A stretch of 64,000 nt of DNA from Plectosphaerella cucumerina (lineage: Eukaryota > Ascomycota > Sordariomycetes > Glomerellales > Plectosphaerellaceae), in NCBI GenBank assembly GCA_020746995.1, contig JAGPXD010000007.1, forward strand, positions 1,550,001 to 1,614,000, in the 5' to 3' direction. This document shows, piece by piece, positions 21,084-29,597 of this stretch. The notes beneath the pieces are model-generated. The model saw nothing but the letters and a program-made list of their open reading frames with translations, searched no databases and was not told the DNA's origin. Each line of letters begins with the position of its first letter. The stretch's first letter is position 1. The position numbers and the translations under genes were made by a program.

Positions 21084-23429
21084 ATGTCCGAAGAACACCT
21101 TCTCTGGTACGACCACCCAGCAGAGCTCTGGGAAGATGCACTCCCCATCGGCAATGGACGTCTCGGCGCCATGGTTCGCGGCACGACCAACACCGAGAGG
21201 CTCTGGATGAACGAGGACTCTGTCTGGTACGGTGGCCCTCAAAACAGAGTCAACCCCTCCGCCAAGAAGAATCTTGACAAGATCCGAGCGCTCATCGACG
21301 AGGGGCGCGTCAGCGAGGCGGAGAAGCTTATATCACGCACCTTCACCGGCATGCCCGAGTCGCTACGTCACTACGAACCCCTCGGCGACGTCTTCATTCA
21401 CTTTGGCCATGGCCTGGACCTGGATGGCTCCGAAATCATGACGACGGGCTTGCCAGAGGTGTCGAAAAAGGCATTGAAGCCTGAGGATGACACCGTTCCG
21501 CGAGATTACCGCCGCCAGCTGGACCTCAGGCAAGGCGTTGTCAAGACTGAATACGACTTCAAGGGTGTCAGATACACCCGCGAGGCGTTTGCCAGCGCGA
21601 TATCCGGTCTCGTCTGCATGAGAATCAGAAGCAGCGAACCGGGCGCAGTCACTTTTGCGCTCTCCATCAACCGCGGCGACGACGACGACGTCAACAGGAA
21701 GCTCAACAAGACGTTTGACAAGCTCGAGCATATCCCACAAGGACTGATGCTATCGGCGTCCATGGGCGCTGGCGGCGTCAAGCTCAACATGGGCGCTTCG
21801 GTCCTAGTAGAAGGAGGATCGGCCACCCTTGACGAAGACGGCATTGACATCGTCGTGTCCAATGCCGACGCTGCCGTCATAGTCATTGCCGGAGAAACCA
21901 CCTTTCGGCACGATGATCCCGCCGCTATTGTACAAAAGACCTTGCAGGAGGGCCGTTCGCGTTCATGGCAGAGTCTCCTCGACGGCCACCTGACCTCTTA
22001 CAAGACACTTTACGACCGTTGCGAGCTCCGCCTTCCCAGCGACGGCCAAGCTGCCGACACACCAACGGACCAGAGACTCGAGGCTGTCAAGCGAGGCAAG
22101 CCCGACACAGCCTTGGTAACGCTCATGTTCCATTATGGACGATACCTGCTCATCAGCTGCGCCCGCTCAGGCATTGCCGCCAACCTCCAGGGCATCTGGA
22201 ACAAGGACGCCATGCCCATCTGGGGTTCCAAGTACACCATCAACATCAACATCCAGATGAACTACTGGCCTGCAGAAGTGACCAACCTGGCAGAGTGCCA
22301 CGACTCCCTCTTTGACCTGGTGTCGCGCCTCAGCGAGCGAGGCCAGCAGGTCGCGCAGGACATGTATGGTTGCCGCGGCTGGGTCTCTCACCACAACACG
22401 GACATCTGGGCCGACGCAGCGCCGCAGGACCGCTGGATCCCGGCGACGTACTGGCCTTTGAGCGGTGCTTGGCTGTCGCTGCATTTCTGGGAGTCGTACC
22501 TCTACAGCAGGGACGTCGAGGTGCTGAAGCGGGCGTGGCCCATCATGAGAGGTTCGGCCGACTTTTTCGCCGACTTTCTGGTCGAGAGAAACGGGTTCCT
22601 CGTGACGACGCCGAGCGTCTCGGCAGAAAACTCGTATTACCTTCCCGGCACGACCAAGGTCGCCTCTCTCTGTCGCGGGCCGGCATGGGACGCTCAGATC
22701 CTGCGCGAGCTCTTCACCGCGCTGATCAAGATGGGCGCCATCCTCGGCAAGTCGACGGAAGACATCGCATCAATGCTTTCGCGACTGCCGGAGCCCAAGG
22801 TCGGCACCGCCGGCCAGCTTCTCGAGTGGGAAGAAGAATATGAAGAGGCCGACCCGGGCCACAGACACGTGTCGCATCTCTGGGGCTTGTTTCCGGGGAC
22901 ATCGTTACAGTCACCCGAGCTGGTCGACGCGGCGAGGGTCACTCTCGAGCGGCGCCTGGCCAACGGCGGTGGACACACGGGCTGGAGCGTGGCGTGGATC
23001 CTGTGTCTGTACGCGCGAATGCGTGAAGGTGAAAAGGCAGAGGAGACGGTGACGAAGATGTTGCAGCATTCTGTGCTGAAGAATCTCTTTGACAACCACC
23101 CGCCGTTCCAGATTGATGGCAACTTTGGGTTGACGGCGGCTGTTGCTGAGATGTTGTTGCAGAGTCATGATGGCGGCGTCATTGACCTGTTGCCTTGTCT
23201 CTTGCCGGCGTGGGAGGTGGGCGGCTCGGTTTGTGGGCTCAGGGCTCGTGGGGGCGTTACTGTCGACTTGGAATGGCGGGAGGGAAGATTGGAAGAGGTG
23301 AGGCTGTTGTCGTCCGCTGATCATGATGTGAGTTTGAGAATCGAGGGGAGACGCTTGGTGTCTGGTGACGGGAGGAAGACGGTGGCTCTCATGAAGGGCA
23401 CTCCATTTGTTCTGGGAGGAGAGTGGTAG
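21084..23429 (+). CDS. GH95 alpha-L-fucosidase, apparently cytosolic, 781 aa
   Basis: Intronless. Family GH95 hydrolyses terminal alpha-1,2-linked (in some members alpha-galactosyl-related) sugars by inversion. The frame shows the family layout: N-terminal beta domain starting LWYDHPAELWEDALPIGNGRLGAM and NEDSVWYGGP, then the catalytic (alpha/alpha) barrel with NINIQMNYWPAE (about residues 388-399), SVSAENSYYLPGT (the likely general-acid region), RHVSHLWGLFPG and FQIDGNFGLTAAVAEML (about 674-690), and a short C-terminal beta domain. Length is normal for the family. I chose the ATG at 21084; a frame extension to 21036 adds no hydrophobic segment. With neither start is there a signal peptide, which is unusual because many GH95 enzymes are secreted. 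With the divergent transporter this suggests intracellular cleavage of imported fucosides. Exact linkage preference is inferred only. Confidence 0.92.
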   Translation: MSEEHLLWYDHPAELWEDALPIGNGRLGAMVRGTTNTERLWMNEDSVWYGGPQNRVNPSAKKNLDKIRALIDEGRVSEAEKLISRTFTGMPESLRHYEPLGDVFIHFGHGLDLDGSEIMTTGLPEVSKKALKPEDDTVPRDYRRQLDLRQGVVKTEYDFKGVRYTREAFASAISGLVCMRIRSSEPGAVTFALSINRGDDDDVNRKLNKTFDKLEHIPQGLMLSASMGAGGVKLNMGASVLVEGGSATLDEDGIDIVVSNADAAVIVIAGETTFRHDDPAAIVQKTLQEGRSRSWQSLLDGHLTSYKTLYDRCELRLPSDGQAADTPTDQRLEAVKRGKPDTALVTLMFHYGRYLLISCARSGIAANLQGIWNKDAMPIWGSKYTININIQMNYWPAEVTNLAECHDSLFDLVSRLSERGQQVAQDMYGCRGWVSHHNTDIWADAAPQDRWIPATYWPLSGAWLSLHFWESYLYSRDVEVLKRAWPIMRGSADFFADFLVERNGFLVTTPSVSAENSYYLPGTTKVASLCRGPAWDAQILRELFTALIKMGAILGKSTEDIASMLSRLPEPKVGTAGQLLEWEEEYEEADPGHRHVSHLWGLFPGTSLQSPELVDAARVTLERRLANGGGHTGWSVAWILCLYARMREGEKAEETVTKMLQHSVLKNLFDNHPPFQIDGNFGLTAAVAEMLLQSHDGGVIDLLPCLLPAWEVGGSVCGLRARGGVTVDLEWREGRLEEVRLLSSADHDVSLRIEGRRLVSGDGRKTVALMKGTPFVLGGEW

Positions 23430-23833
23430 GCCTTGGCTTGAGAGTCGTCATGGTGGTCGACCAAGTGGAAACCTGCTTGTAGGCTCGCGTTGTCGACGTG
23501 ATGGATGCGATGAGAACGGAGGAGAAAGTGTCTGGGCCCCCATTGGTAATGGAGGAAAAGCTGCCGGCGATATACGATGCTCTGGTCCCCTTTCGTTGGC
23601 ACTACAAGAAAGACTTCAACCAGTTGCTATCTTGAATCTAAGAGTATGGCCAGCTACAGATGGAGCGGCAGGCTGTATTCGTATACTTGCAGGTAAAGTG
23701 GTAAGCGACTTGAGTCTATTCCTGTCTATGATGTCTAAAACGAGTGTGTCCTGCTAAATGAGTGTATCCAGATAAAAACCACCCCCGATCCAACGCCTTT
23801 ATGCCGAGTTTCTAACATCCAAAGCCCCCCAGC
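23430..23833. other. Convergent 3' interval
   Basis: 3' regions of the GH95 gene (+) and the secreted-protein gene (-). Nothing else is seen. Confidence 0.6.
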
Positions 23834-25393
23834 CTAAGCGAAGTTCCAGCACTGGGACTGGTAGATGGGCTTGTTGACGTTGAAGAGGGTCTTGGTGTAG
23901 ATGGTGCCAATGTAGGCAGTAACATCCATGTTGAAGGTGCTGGCGAACCAAGCGCCGTTGGGGCAGGTGGCGGCGTCGGGATGGGTGAAGGTGACGCCCG
24001 ACTCGCTGGCGTAGGCGAAGTTGAGGTCGGCAGAGAAGGCGTTGATGACCTGGGGCTTCACCTCAACGCCGGCGGTCAGGTCGATGGCGCCCTTGAAGAC
24101 CTTGACGCCGAGGGCGAGGTTGAGGTCGAGGTAGGGGTTGAGCTGGAGGGAGACCTCGGCGCTGACGTCCGAGGCGACGGTGGTCTCGGGGGTCCAGCCG
24201 CTGGAGGTGGTCTTGCCGGAGTCGAGGAGGTCGAGGTGGACCTGGCCGTTGGCGATCTCGCTGTGCAGGCCGAGGGAGGCGTCGAGGGAGCCCTCGGCGG
24301 CGAACTCGATGCCGACGCCGAACTCAGCAATGGGGCCGACGTCCAGGATTCCGGGGATGGTGAAGGCCGAGACGGAAGCGGAGAGGGGAGTGTAGTTGTA
24401 CAGGTCGGACGAGAAGGAGGCGGCGACGTGGGCGGAGACGTTCAGGTTGACGAGGCCGGAATAGTCGACGTCGATGTACATCTTGCTGGGCTTGAACTTG
24501 AGGAAGTTGAAGCGGAAGCCACCCTTGAGGCGGATGTTGCTCTCGAAGCGGGCCTCGTCGAGGACGATCTTGAGGTTCTCAGTGTCGATGACGGTGCCGG
24601 AGATCTCGCCGCCGACCGAGGCGGAGAGGTCGCGACGTGCGGCCGCGGGGGTGGTGTCGAACTCGACGACGGCGTCCTCACTCTGCTCGTCGAGAGTCGA
24701 GCGCTTGCCGGCGGCGACGGCCGTTAGGGAGGCGTCGTCGAAGGTGAGGCCGGTGACGGCGTACCAGCCACGCTCGTCGGCGGTGTTGCAGCCACCCTCG
24801 GGGGAGTAGGTGACGATGATGAAGTCCGAGGCGGGCCAGGCGGCCGAAGCGGCCTTGAGGGCAGCGTCGTCGCTGAAGGTGACGGAGATGTCGGCGTCGG
24901 TGCACTTGACAGTGGCGATGCCGTCGACCTCCTCGAGGGCCACGGCGGGCTGCTTGAGAGCGGCGTCGACAACTGCCGTCATGTCGCCGGCGGCATAGCC
25001 GAGGAGGATCTCCTTGGCGGGTGTGAGGGTGTCCTGGCGGGCCTCGAGGTTGGCGGCAGCGACGGAAGCGAGGCCGGAACGAAGAGCCTGGGGGCGGGAG
25101 ATGGGCTTGAGGACGACGGGGGCCGCAGGAGCGGCATCAGTCTGGCGGGCCTTGAGGTCATTGAGGAGGCTCTCCTTCTGGCCGGGACGGCGGATGGGCT
25201 TGAGCACCGTGGGAGGCGAGGGCTTGGGGTCAGCGGCCTGGCGGGCATCGAGGCCGGTCAGGAGGCTGGTCTTGAGGCCATCGGGGCGGTGGACGGGGCG
25301 GAGGACCGCCTTGGAGTCCTCAACGGCGGGGAGGGCGGCTGCCGAGGAGAGGCCGGCGATGGCGGCGATGGAGAGGAGGGAGAAGGTCTTCAT
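23834..25393 (-). CDS. Secreted protein with three N-terminal repeats, 519 aa
   Basis: Intronless. A clear signal peptide (MKTFSLLSIAAIAGLSSAAA, cleavage probably near residue 20) leads into three repeats at about residues 30-52, 63-84 and 94-120. Each has a VL[K/R]P..RP start and an L..ARQ end. A beta-rich body follows, with alternating small and hydrophobic residues (IVTYSPEGGCNTADERGWY, RFNFLKFKPSKMYIDVDY, YTPLSASVSAFTIPGILDVG), and few cysteines, two of them near the C-terminus. There is no clear GPI signal. The body resembles fungal secreted proteins described with DUF7029/DUF7223-type domains; this is recalled and uncertain. No catalytic motif was found. A good TATA box and a CT-rich leader, both on the minus strand, suggest strong expression. 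Possible roles include cell-wall association or host interaction, but nothing in the sequence proves this. Confidence 0.85.
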   Translation of the reverse strand: MKTFSLLSIAAIAGLSSAAALPAVEDSKAVLRPVHRPDGLKTSLLTGLDARQAADPKPSPPTVLKPIRRPGQKESLLNDLKARQTDAAPAAPVVLKPISRPQALRSGLASVAAANLEARQDTLTPAKEILLGYAAGDMTAVVDAALKQPAVALEEVDGIATVKCTDADISVTFSDDAALKAASAAWPASDFIIVTYSPEGGCNTADERGWYAVTGLTFDDASLTAVAAGKRSTLDEQSEDAVVEFDTTPAAARRDLSASVGGEISGTVIDTENLKIVLDEARFESNIRLKGGFRFNFLKFKPSKMYIDVDYSGLVNLNVSAHVAASFSSDLYNYTPLSASVSAFTIPGILDVGPIAEFGVGIEFAAEGSLDASLGLHSEIANGQVHLDLLDSGKTTSSGWTPETTVASDVSAEVSLQLNPYLDLNLALGVKVFKGAIDLTAGVEVKPQVINAFSADLNFAYASESGVTFTHPDAATCPNGAWFASTFNMDVTAYIGTIYTKTLFNVNKPIYQSQCWNFA

Positions 25394-25600
25394 GGTGGGC
25401 GAAGACTGAAAAAGAAAAGATGACTAGAGAGAAGGAGAGAAGCGGGCAGGACGATGCTGCTGTAGCGACTGTCGAAGTGAGTGACTGTGAGAGATATCTA
25501 AAGAATGAGATGAGACAAGGAAGAAAGACTGGATGCTGCTTGATGCTGCTGGGTGAGGAGAGGAGGCAGAAGACCGAGAAGAGTCCCGGATGCCGGGGAC

Positions 25601-25606
25601 TTTATA
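25601..25606 (-). promoter_or_regulatory. TATA box of the secreted-protein gene
   Basis: TATAAA on the minus strand in the context GATGTATAAAGTCC, about 208 bases before the ATG and followed by a TC-rich stretch typical of fungal transcription starts. Confidence 0.65.
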
Positions 25607-27148
25607 CATCGTGAACATCATGATGCTTCACGCCGGGTATCGTGCATGTGCCCCCCTCCCGGACCACGGCATCGGGCACCGCGAGCCCACATCACACCCA
25701 TGGAGCGGGATTGTGGCCCGCGCCATGCTCGTTCGTGATAGGGGCATGGCGCGGCTGCAGCACCAGCACTCCGCGGGCAGGCCGCACGGCGGCTGCGCTG
25801 CGCCCTGGGATCGAGTTGTGGGGAGTATGAGCGCAGACCGGGGACAGGCAATGCAACGGGCGGGTACAGGTATCCCCCCTGTATTCCGCGTCAATGCCGT
25901 GCCCAAAACGGCCTGATGGGAGGGACGAAAGAGGGAAGAAGGAGGCAGGGATGGAGGATATTCTAAAAAGGGTGTCTCGTAGGGCGACGGAGAATCCGAT
26001 GAACATGGGTTCGATCGGGCGGGACTTGGGAGCTTGATCCTGGTGTTCGTTCATGCGCTTGTCAAAGTGTGGTGGTGATGGTGGTTGACGTTGGGGATGT
26101 TGACTGATGAGTTTAGATGGCATCAACTTCAGCTGATCAATCACTCACCTTAAGCTCTCCCGCGCCGGTGACATGTGCCAGATGAACCCTCAGACTCCGT
26201 CGCAACACCTCCACAGCTGCCCCTGAGCACCACGGCTGCCACGGCTTGCCACGGGACGCCCTCCTATCCCCTGAGGCTCCGGTGGCCGTCCGTCTTGGCG
26301 GGCGAACAACCGCCATAAGGCGAGTCAGTCTGTCGTCCAGCGCCCCTCCTGACCTGACGCCGTGTTCAGAGCAAGCTCCATCAATCCAGAGGCTCTGGCA
26401 TCTGAAACTCTAGCGCCGGCAGGGGTCCTCGCAGGGCTGCGCTGATGTCGACTGTTGTGCAGCGGCAGCGGCAGCACTGCATCACAGCAGCATCCTACGG
26501 ATCTTGCCGTCGCCAGACACCCCTGAAGACACCCACATCTCCCCACACGCTTCGGGGCCCTCTTGCTTTTCTGAGCGGTGATGCCGACGTCGGCGGAGAA
26601 CGAACCCCTGAGATCGCTGACTCGCGGGGAAAGACTGCTCGGCCTTACCGGTCCGTGCTGAGGAGCATGAAGGCTTGTGAGGCCCCCAGAGTCGATACGA
26701 ACACTTGTGGTTCTTTTTAGGCCATATCAAAGCTTCTATGACAGGTATGCCCTAGGCTGTCTTGGGAAAGCTCGTCGTGCACGGTGGTAGGGCTCTATCT
26801 GTCAGGTTGTTTGTGAAACAGAGATGGGATGTCATTGGGTCTGGAGCACGATACACCGGGAGGGCATCACATAGCAGTGATAGCACGAGTTGTATATATC
26901 CCTAAAATACACTCTTCAAGTCATGAGTTGGCTGCCGAAAAGCCGGAGTGCATTCGCTGCACGGCGGTCTTACATGCCCTTGCTTGCTTGCGCCTCTGGG
27001 TCCGGATGCCGGCCAAGACTCATTCAGGGGCTACGCAACTCCACTACCTTCATCGATGGGTGGGCGCGATGGAGCACGTCTTGATGTTACCTGTTAGTTG
27101 CACTGACACTGCCAGAAATCTGCCTACACAGCCATCGTTCCTCCCCCA
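25607..27148. other. Intergenic region without a recognisable gene
   Basis: Upstream sequence of the secreted-protein gene and the 3' side of the GMC oxidoreductase gene. Open frames are short and overlapping and carry no domain signature. A TATATA-like stretch lies near 26894 but no gene model follows it. Confidence 0.5.
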
Positions 27149-28930
27149 TCATCCCCTGATCATACTGGCAGCATGCTCGGCGACGCCGTACACAGTCGCC
27201 AGCAGGTTCGCCCTTGGCAGGATGGGGATGATGCTCGCGTCACAGACGCGCAGGTTCGCGCAGCCGTATACCCGCAGGCTTGAGTCTACCACACCACCCA
27301 GCTCCCGCGCCATCATCGAGCACGTGCCCACAGGATGGTTCCCGCCCACGGCCGTTGCGCGTACGTAGTCCTTCGCGGCGTCCATGTCGGAGAAACTCGC
27401 AGATGCACCTGGGTTGCGCTTGCCCCCCTCGACGAGATGGCTCGCCAGGGGCTCTGAGGTGGTGATCTTTCCCAGGAGACGGAGGTGGCGCGCCAGAACC
27501 TCGACGTCGAGGGGGTGCGTCAGGTGTCGCGAGTCGATGGCTACCTTGGACGGGTCAGAGGCCGCAGAAGGCGATGTGATGTGCACAGAGCCTCGAGACA
27601 GAGGGTGGGACAGCAAGATGGCGACGGAGAAGTAGTTCTCAGACCCCTGGGGAGGGGGCGCCATGTGTCCGTCTGGTTGGAACCAGGCGAAGCCCGGGAA
27701 TGAGAGGTAGCATGCCGAGGCCTCATCGGCGGACGACAGAACAGACGTGACAAAGTCCTCGTGAGCCTTTGCAAAAGCCGCTGTAGTCTTTCCGTCGTCG
27801 ACGGGGACCGACTTGTGCTCGGCCAGGAGGCGCTCGAGCTCTGACCGGCCCTCGTCCGTCTCGATTCCCGGGAAGGGAAGCTGCGCCACAGCATTGGTGC
27901 CGCTGCTCGCGAGGGGGCCGGACTGCTCCCCGTAGGCTTCCATGGCGGCGCCCAGAGCGGCAGGGTCCTGGCGGGCCACGGGGTCCATGGTTTTGAGGCC
28001 CTCGCGGACTTGGTGGCTGACTCCGATCATGACGTGATTCTGAAGGTTCTCGCCGACGTGCTCGTTCTCGATGATGACGTCGATTCCTAGGCTCTTGAGG
28101 AGCTCGGGGCTGCCGATGCCGGAGAGCTCGAGGATCTTGGGCGAGTTGACGGCTCCGGCTGAGAGGATGACCTCCTTGCCTGTCTTGGCCGTGTGGATTT
28201 CTCCGTCCTTGGTGTACTGTACTCCCTCTGCGACGACGCTGGCCGGGTTGGACGTGTCGAAGACAACCTTCTCCACCGCAGCTTGCGTCAAGACAGTCAG
28301 ATTGCCCCTCTCCCGTGCCGGTCCGAGGTAGGCATTGCCGGCGTAGCTCCTCTGCCTCGTGGCGGGGTCGATGGCGTCCGTGTTGACAAAAGTTCCCGTC
28401 ACCTGGCCGCTGAAAGCGTCTCCATCTCCAGGGTATCCAAGACCGCCCAGGGTCTCGTACCACACGTCGGCCCAAGGGTTCTCCGGGTCGTTAGGCACAC
28501 TGAGCTTGATGGGGCCGCCCTCGTCCCCCTTCGCGGACGGAGGCGTGAAGCTCTTTGCAAAGGAGGCGGCGAACTGGTCCCAGGCCCAGCCGTCGTTTCC
28601 GAGCTTTTCCCACGCATCGACGTTGGCTTTTGACGTGGGCGTGAAGGACATGCCGTTGATAGCGCTCGAGCCACCCAGCAGGCGGCCTTGGGTGAAGGGG
28701 ATCTGGCGGCCGCCGAGACCAGGCTGGGGCGTCGTGGTGAAGCCCCAGTTGGCCGAGGTGCCGAGGAGTGTTGGCCACATGGAGGGGATGGCGATGCGGG
28801 GGTCGGCTGACTGGTCGTTGCCGGCTTCGAGGACGAGAACTGAAGTAGATGGGTTTTCAGAGAGACGGGCGGCCAGGACGAGGCCTGCGGTGCCGCCGCC
28901 GACGATGATGTAATCGTATGTGCTGGACAT
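27149..28930 (-). CDS. GMC-family FAD-dependent oxidoreductase, 593 aa
   Basis: Intronless. The glucose-methanol-choline family oxidises alcohols using FAD. The frame begins with the dinucleotide-binding fold (YDYIIVGGGTAGLVLAARL, VLVLEAG). The first family signature is near residue 80 (GRLLGGSSAINGM) and the second near 257 (GAVNSPKILELSGIG). The active-site histidine region is near 530 (GGNHPVGTCSMMA), and the C-terminal FAD segment contains ANLLATVYGVAEHAA. The ATG at 28930 gives a start directly at the FAD fold; the 49 extra codons upstream contain no signal peptide. The enzyme therefore looks intracellular, unlike many aryl-alcohol or glucose oxidases. The substrate cannot be told. A Zn2Cys6 regulator is the next gene upstream on the same strand, 667 bases away, which may control it. 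Confidence 0.9.
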   Translation of the reverse strand: MSSTYDYIIVGGGTAGLVLAARLSENPSTSVLVLEAGNDQSADPRIAIPSMWPTLLGTSANWGFTTTPQPGLGGRQIPFTQGRLLGGSSAINGMSFTPTSKANVDAWEKLGNDGWAWDQFAASFAKSFTPPSAKGDEGGPIKLSVPNDPENPWADVWYETLGGLGYPGDGDAFSGQVTGTFVNTDAIDPATRQRSYAGNAYLGPARERGNLTVLTQAAVEKVVFDTSNPASVVAEGVQYTKDGEIHTAKTGKEVILSAGAVNSPKILELSGIGSPELLKSLGIDVIIENEHVGENLQNHVMIGVSHQVREGLKTMDPVARQDPAALGAAMEAYGEQSGPLASSGTNAVAQLPFPGIETDEGRSELERLLAEHKSVPVDDGKTTAAFAKAHEDFVTSVLSSADEASACYLSFPGFAWFQPDGHMAPPPQGSENYFSVAILLSHPLSRGSVHITSPSAASDPSKVAIDSRHLTHPLDVEVLARHLRLLGKITTSEPLASHLVEGGKRNPGASASFSDMDAAKDYVRATAVGGNHPVGTCSMMARELGGVVDSSLRVYGCANLRVCDASIIPILPRANLLATVYGVAEHAASMIRG

Positions 28931-29597
28931 GGTAGAAGTGAAGTGGAAGCTGAGGAGGAGATGAGGGTCGGTGATTTCAAAATGGGCTTTTGGAGCGGAT
29001 GAAGCTGATATTAAGCCGCGAGAAGTAGTTGGTCTGAAAGGCACAGTGACGCACCTCCCTATTGCCAAGAGCGGCACAGGTGCATGAGCTGACAGATGTA
29101 GTAACCTTTGGGGAGGCTGTGCTGCAGGAGATGCCCGGGATCAGGTGTTTCCCGAATCCTTCGCGTGTAACCTGTATCGCTGGCGTTTGCATGTCACCCC
29201 TGCTGACGACCCGAAACGAGGAATACGCGTGTAGGCAGAACGAAGAAAGTTCCCAAATGGGAACTCTTCGTACGGGCCCAAAGTATCAACCTTAAGGGGG
29301 GTATACTAAAATGGAAGGACTTTTGTCCTGCTATCCATTGCAAACCGATCCAGTAGAGACCTGAGACGTGGCTAGCAAGACCTGGGGTACCAAAGTCCCG
29401 ACGCGAATGGCAGACAACCCGTGGAGAGAACTTACCTTTGTTCGAAAGAAGGAACGATGCCATTGTCGCCACTGGATGTTTGCATGCCTCGGCTGACCTT
29501 TTGCATGTCCCAATAGCTTGAACATCACCTCGTCGATTCTGTTGGCGCCATGTCAGAAGATATCGTCAGCCTTCGTCGTCGTACTTTTTGAGTCTAT
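28931..29597. other. Interval between regulator 3' end and GMC oxidoreductase start
   Basis: Promoter of the GMC oxidoreductase gene and 3' UTR of the regulator. No further gene is seen. Confidence 0.55.

Noticed and set aside
23981..24727. 248-codon plus-strand frame opposite the secreted-protein gene
   Set aside because: Low-complexity Gly/Glu/Val/Asp translation, an antisense shadow of a GC-rich coding region.
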